Assembly (NCBI GenBank): GCA_026260175.1
Contig: JAKCWW010001141.1
Span: 20,314-42,925, forward strand
Direction: 5' to 3'
From: Reticulitermes lucifugus
Lineage: Eukaryota; Arthropoda; Insecta; Blattodea; Rhinotermitidae
Length of the DNA stretch: 22,612 nt
In this document: positions 18,911 to 22,612 of the stretch, piece after piece
How positions within the stretch are numbered: position 1 is the first letter of the stretch
Layout of the letters: each line of letters begins with the position of its first letter
Notes under the pieces: generated by a model
Told to the model about the DNA's origin: nothing
What the model saw: the letters and a program-made list of their open reading frames with translations, nothing else
Database searches by the model: none
Program-made: the position numbers and the translations under genes

Positions 18911-18959
18911 CTACTTTCGTGCAAAATGCACGTTCATATATAGTGTGTTTTTTTTTTGC

Positions 18960-19568
18960 ATCGTGCACGAACTGAGCACTATATTAGAGACGGCTGGGTA
19001 AGATAAAAGCCAATATGGAATCGAACTGCGGAGTCATCCATCCTATAATCAGGCACTGACAGATATTCCTGTTAAGCTGCACTATATATATTACATCTGG
19101 ATAAAACGCACAATTTTGACAGATTCACGTGAAATTGTAGTCCTGACTTTCGTGAAAACTGTCTTTCAGCCCTCTTTTTCAATTCATTGCAGGACCATTC
19201 TTCTGTCAGCTTTTACTTACCATGAAAGTTCAATCCCTATTTCCCACACTAAGTAGACAGTGACTAAATGTCGCTTTGGAACTGTTCTGTTTGACCTGAA
19301 ATCCAGCCCTCCATCGCCGAGAATCGCTTGTCTTGTGTACTTACGTACATATCGCACATATCGCTGCATTATGCGTCCTGGGCCTCTTCTAAACTTGGTA
19401 CTGAATCTGCGGTTTCAATAAAAACTGTAAATTGTTTCAGCTGCTTACCGATTATCACTTAATCAAGAGAGACTCTGCGACATGCTCCTAGTGGCTATGT
19501 TTCACATTAAACAAACTGCGTTATATGAAACTATGAACACTAGGTTCATATAAAGAAATGCTCTCAGA
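18960..19568. other. Intronic stretch, nothing identified
   Basis: No gene. A B-box-like agttcgattcc occurs on the minus strand near 19020-19030, but no A box or recognisable SINE body accompanies it. Confidence 0.35.
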
Positions 19569-19697
19569 TTTCCTGTTATAACCCCACCACTCCTGTTTTG
19601 GCTACAAAAGGGCATGTTGTAACAGAGAGAGACCAGCCTGACGTCTAACCTAAGCCCCTCTCGTATGGCGACACAATGGTAGGGTTATAACAGGAAA
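19569..19697. mobile_element. Short foldback/MITE candidate, 129 bp
   Basis: Terminal inverted repeats tttcctgttataaccccacc (19569-19588) and, reversed, tttcctgttataaccctacc (19678-19697) match at 19 of 20 bases. No target duplication can be seen, so the superfamily is unknown. The element is too short to encode anything. Confidence 0.65.
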
Positions 19698-20527
19698 GGT
19701 CCAAATAGTGCTCTGAAATGACATGTGGTGTAAAGTTAGACAGATTACACAGAATACGAGTGACTAACACGCAGTTCTATTACGTAGGACGGCATCAGAA
19801 GGAGTAAGATAAATAACGGAGAAAAAATTAACGGAAGCCATTAAAAGTCATGGCGGTTTTCTATATAGGTACATTTTCATCCCCGCATTTATTATAGTAC
19901 ATGGAAGCATCGTTAAAATAAAGCTAGAATTCTGTGAATGCAAATCTTTGAACATGTCGTTATTTTAGCACCAAATTCGCTATGTTTGATTTTAGTTTTG
20001 TACTCTGATGTGTGCGATTTTTTTCTGCAAAAATATTTGTTAAGCTTCAGGGGATTTTAATTTCAGTTTATCCTTTTATGGGTTTTGTATGACGCACATT
20101 TCGAGACACTGCATTTAATTATAATGAGTTTGTGGAACATCGCATCGGCGCCTTTAGTTGAATATTTATTGTAAATTATTTAATGTAAATGTAAAATTGG
20201 CCGCAGTTTAACTGTAGAAAGGTGTTATATTGCACTTGTAACTAGGAGGTCTATGCAGTAAGAAATTTGTACCTACGAGAAGAAGAAAAGTAATAAAAGT
20301 GGCAGTGAAGAGAAACAAAGATTTGGTGGCGGTGATGAAAAAAAAAAGATATTGATGGTGATGGTAATCATATGTTTACGTCTCTTTGTTGTGACGACAA
20401 GAAGTAGGTAATGACATCGGCAACATTTTATACATAAGCAAGAAATATGTTCTGTTAGTATAAGAAATTTACGTTTTGCTATGACCCAGCACGGGAACAA
20501 TGATCCGCCAAATTTATCAGTATAGAG
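19698..20527. other. Intronic stretch, nothing identified
   Basis: AT-rich, with small purine-rich runs (20280-20345). The minus-strand 134-codon open frame that begins in the following hAT element ends in a simple-sequence serine/phenylalanine run and is not considered a gene. Confidence 0.35.
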
Positions 20528-21010
20528 CAGTGGTTCCCAAAGTGGGCGGTACCGCCCCCTGGGGGGCGGTTGAATTACTGAGGTGGGCGCTAATAGGTAC
20601 GAGAGGTGGAAGGCAGCGCTGTTATCATCACAGGGGGGCGCTAGTAGACAATTAGTGCATTTATTTTTATAATACATTTCAAATAAAGTAATTTTTGTGT
20701 TAAAAATAAAAAATGAGCTAAATTTCTTATTATTTTAATTTATGAATCTTATTCAAGCACAAATTTTTTAAATAAACTATTCCTAGATGAATTATTGTTA
20801 ATCATAAAAAATATAATAAATTTTAATGTGTTAATTAACACATAAAACATTAAGTTTAACTCTTGTAACTTTATTTAAACGATTTTTTAAATATACAATA
20901 AAAGTGGGAACAAAAGCGCATTTATGTTTTTTTAAAAAAGGTAGGGGGGCGCTGTGGGTGTGTATATGGAACCAAGGGGGCGGTGGACCGAAAAAGTTTG
21001 GGAACAACTG
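20528..21010. mobile_element. Non-autonomous hAT element (MITE), 483 bp, perfect TSD
   Basis: Termini cagtggttcccaaagt (20528) and, reversed, cagttgttcccaaacttt (21010) are imperfect inverted repeats of the classic hAT type. A perfect 8-bp duplication gtatagag lies at 20520-20527 and 21011-21018. GC-rich ends (the palindrome gggcggtaccgccc at 20544-20557, and ggggggcgct repeats) enclose a very AT-rich centre. No transposase is encoded. Confidence 0.95.
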
Positions 21011-21042
21011 GTATAGAGCATAGTAGACCGAACTGTGTAAAA

Positions 21043-21060
21043 GTGTGTGTGTGTGTGTGT
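21043..21060. repeat. (GT)n microsatellite
   Basis: Nine alternating gt units. Confidence 0.85.
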
Positions 21061-21470
21061 AATGACAACGAAAAGCGATTGGTTCATAGCCATTACATTA
21101 GTACCATCTGAGGATCGTACCATTCAAACTCGCCCTTGCTTGAAATAGTGCCCCTTTCTGGAATATGCCCATGGATTGTGTTTATGGGCGTTGGCTGCAA
21201 GCAGAAACAACGCCTACTGTCAAGTACGAGAATTATTTTTGTCCCTCCCTTTTGTTTATATATCACGAGGATCTCTGAATACAGCCCAGCGAGTGGGGGG
21301 CATGTGTAGGCACACATAACTACCAGGGGTCAATGGGAATGTTATGAAGTGTGATATCGGCATTAGCAGCATGCGGCTGTCAGCAGTCAGCAAAATTACG
21401 TAGGCTACTCATATGCGAGACAGGCTTGGGGAAAGAACGGGTCATCCGTGCTAACAAGAGTCGGCACTGT
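21061..21470. other. Intronic stretch, nothing identified
   Basis: No domain, RNA or repeat terminus recognised. Confidence 0.35.
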
Positions 21471-21473
21471 GAC

Positions 21474-21545
21474 AAGTAACAGTAGCTCAGTCAGTGTAGT
21501 GACTAGGCCACGTGTTAAACGACTGGAGTTAAATTCAGGACAGAC
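21474..21545 (+). mobile_element. tRNA-like SINE head
   Basis: A box tagctcagtcag (about 21483-21494) is well conserved. The B-box position has gagttaaattcagg, diverged from GGTTCGANTCC, at the right distance for a tRNA. The following sequence to about 21840 may be the SINE body, but I see no match to the other SINE copies in the window. Not a functional tRNA, because the acceptor stem does not pair. Confidence 0.5.
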
Positions 21546-21849
21546 CGGCTTCAGTTTCCACCAGCCTTCCATCTACTGGTCACCGTGTTTCTTCCACGGT
21601 GTAAAGTTGACCACTCAACTCTTTCAGGTGCTAAGGTTATAAATACATGGATCTATACTTTTGCTTCCCCATACGGCATCATGGCGCGGCGCTTAATTAA
21701 GTGTGAGGTCAAACTTAATTCTCTTTACTGTAGTTGGTCAGCTTCCAATCTTTTATGGGCTCTGAGGTTTCATCACTGTATTACCAAGTACCTCGCCACT
21801 GGACGCTACCCTGACCCAATCCAATTCATTCCACAGCACATTCATTCCT
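21546..21849. other. Unassigned stretch between SINE head and LINE fragment
   Basis: A 128-codon plus-strand frame starts here and runs on through antisense LINE sequence. No domain is recognised and it is not called as a gene. Confidence 0.35.
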
Positions 21850-22130
21850 TACATTGTCTGTCTTACGACAGGTCCTTAGCCTCTTCCAAAGCGAGTTCTC
21901 CAAAGAGTGCGATCCACTGCTTCCTACTCCAAGTTCCGATACCATCTCTTTTTCTTAAGGTCATCCAGTAGCTGCTTACATCTTCTTCCTCGTCTTCCTG
22001 CCCCTTGCATCTTTCCTTCGTTTTATTGTACGTAGGATGTTCTTTTCCTCGTTTACTTTATGTAATAATTCTTCATTTTTCACATGATAGGTCCAACTGA
22101 TCTCCATCCTTCTCCAGCACCACACAACAT
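21850..22130 (-). pseudogene. Second copy of the same LINE 3' end, internally deleted
   Basis: Plus-strand sequence follows the 18545-18910 fragment block by block: tcttacgacaggtcc, cctcttccaaagcg, ttcttaaggtcatcca, ctgcttacatcttcttcctc. It lacks about 50 bp that encode the NWIGHI segment in the first copy (jump near 22021). Minus-strand coding is broken. Same orientation as the first copy. Confidence 0.8.
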
Positions 22131-22480
22131 CACAACCTAGATTTTAATACGATCTGTGCCCTGTATTTTTTCCCATTTGCAACTAGGCTTCTGAAGCCTT
22201 ATTTTCCCTTCAGTTTTTTTCTAGCAAGCTTTGCATTTGTCATTGTTCTTGAAACTGCCACACGTCACTTTCACCCCACCAGCGTTGATTTGATCACGCT
22301 AATAATATTTAATGAAGTGTAGTAATTACGAAGCTCCTCAGTTGCAACTTCCCCCATAGGCTCATCACTCCCCTTTTGTTCTCCTAAACACTACTTTCTC
22401 AAACGCCACAAACTCTTCATCAGTAATAGTATCTGCAGCGGTATGAAGTTTAATATTAGCTAGTAAAGTGCTACATTTTG
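22131..22480. other. Stretch between opposed LINE fragments
   Basis: No gene. Sequence is AT-rich without recognisable termini. Confidence 0.35.
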
Positions 22481-22484
22481 AGCG

Positions 22485-22612
22485 TAGTTTTATATGGTGC
22501 TGAAACGTGGACACTTCGGAAAGTATATCAGAAATACCTGGAAAGTTTGGAAATGTGGTGCTAGAGAAGAATGGAGAAGATCAGTTGGACCGATCGTGTG
22601 AGAAATGAAGAA
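22485..22612 (+). pseudogene. LINE reverse transcriptase C-terminal fragment, plus strand, cut by window end
   Basis: Plus-strand translation reads VLYGAETWTLRKVYQKYLES, then LEMWC, an in-frame tag stop, RRMEKISWTDRVRNEE. The part after the stop aligns with FETWCCRRMETTSWTHRMRNEG of the minus-strand copy at 18545, so it is the same family in opposite orientation. The stop replaces what is normally a Trp or Tyr or Cys codon. The fragment runs off the window, so its 3' extent is unknown. Confidence 0.85.

Noticed and set aside
19015..19045. tRNA-like B box (minus) agttcgattcc
   Set aside because: No A box at the right spacing and no match to the SINE bodies in the window.
21474..21545. Functional tRNA gene
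   Set aside because: The A box is good, but the B box is degenerate and there is no pairing acceptor stem.

Overview
The window looks like an insect nuclear genome, most likely Blattodea (cockroach or termite). It is AT-rich, nearly gene-free and crowded with arthropod-style repeats: tRNA-derived SINEs, a mariner relative, hAT MITEs, non-LTR retrotransposon tails, microsatellites and minisatellites. The Blattodea assignment comes from remembered resemblance of the repeat peptides and has not been searched. There are no bacterial operons, no rRNA genes and no free-standing tRNA genes.

The only convincing protein-coding gene is on the + strand. It is seen as two exons that together encode one immunoglobulin domain, closest to the second Ig domain of the Dpr (defective proboscis extension response) cell-surface proteins. 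The first exon (6349-6511) carries the first Ig cysteine and the core tryptophan and ends in phase 2. The second (18340-18476) starts in the matching phase and carries the YTC motif and the terminal VHILNG strand. The intron between them is 11.8 kb. No Ig1 exon, signal-peptide exon or C-terminal exon was found, so the gene extends beyond both ends of the window.

Layout: 1-6348 is probably 5' intron, with SINE copies, a 43-bp minisatellite (4524-4945) and a shorter-period minisatellite (5871-6340) that is interrupted by a foldback insertion and abuts the 3' splice site. 6512-18339 is the large intron; it holds five SINE copies or fragments (one spanning a 50-N assembly gap), a hAT MITE with target duplication, a Tc1-like transposase relic, a hammerhead-ribozyme motif of the kind carried by Penelope-like elements, and an internally deleted mariner (16931-17835). 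Just upstream of the second exon lie two decayed tandem copies of that exon with their own splice acceptors. 18477-22612 is downstream intron, with three fragments of one non-LTR retrotransposon family, a short foldback, a second hAT MITE with a perfect 8-bp target duplication, and a tRNA-like SINE head.

The most interesting items are the partial triplication of the Ig half-domain exon, where an upstream acceptor would give a truncated Ig protein, and the hammerhead motif at 14640-14683 (minus), whose core is fully conserved by eye.
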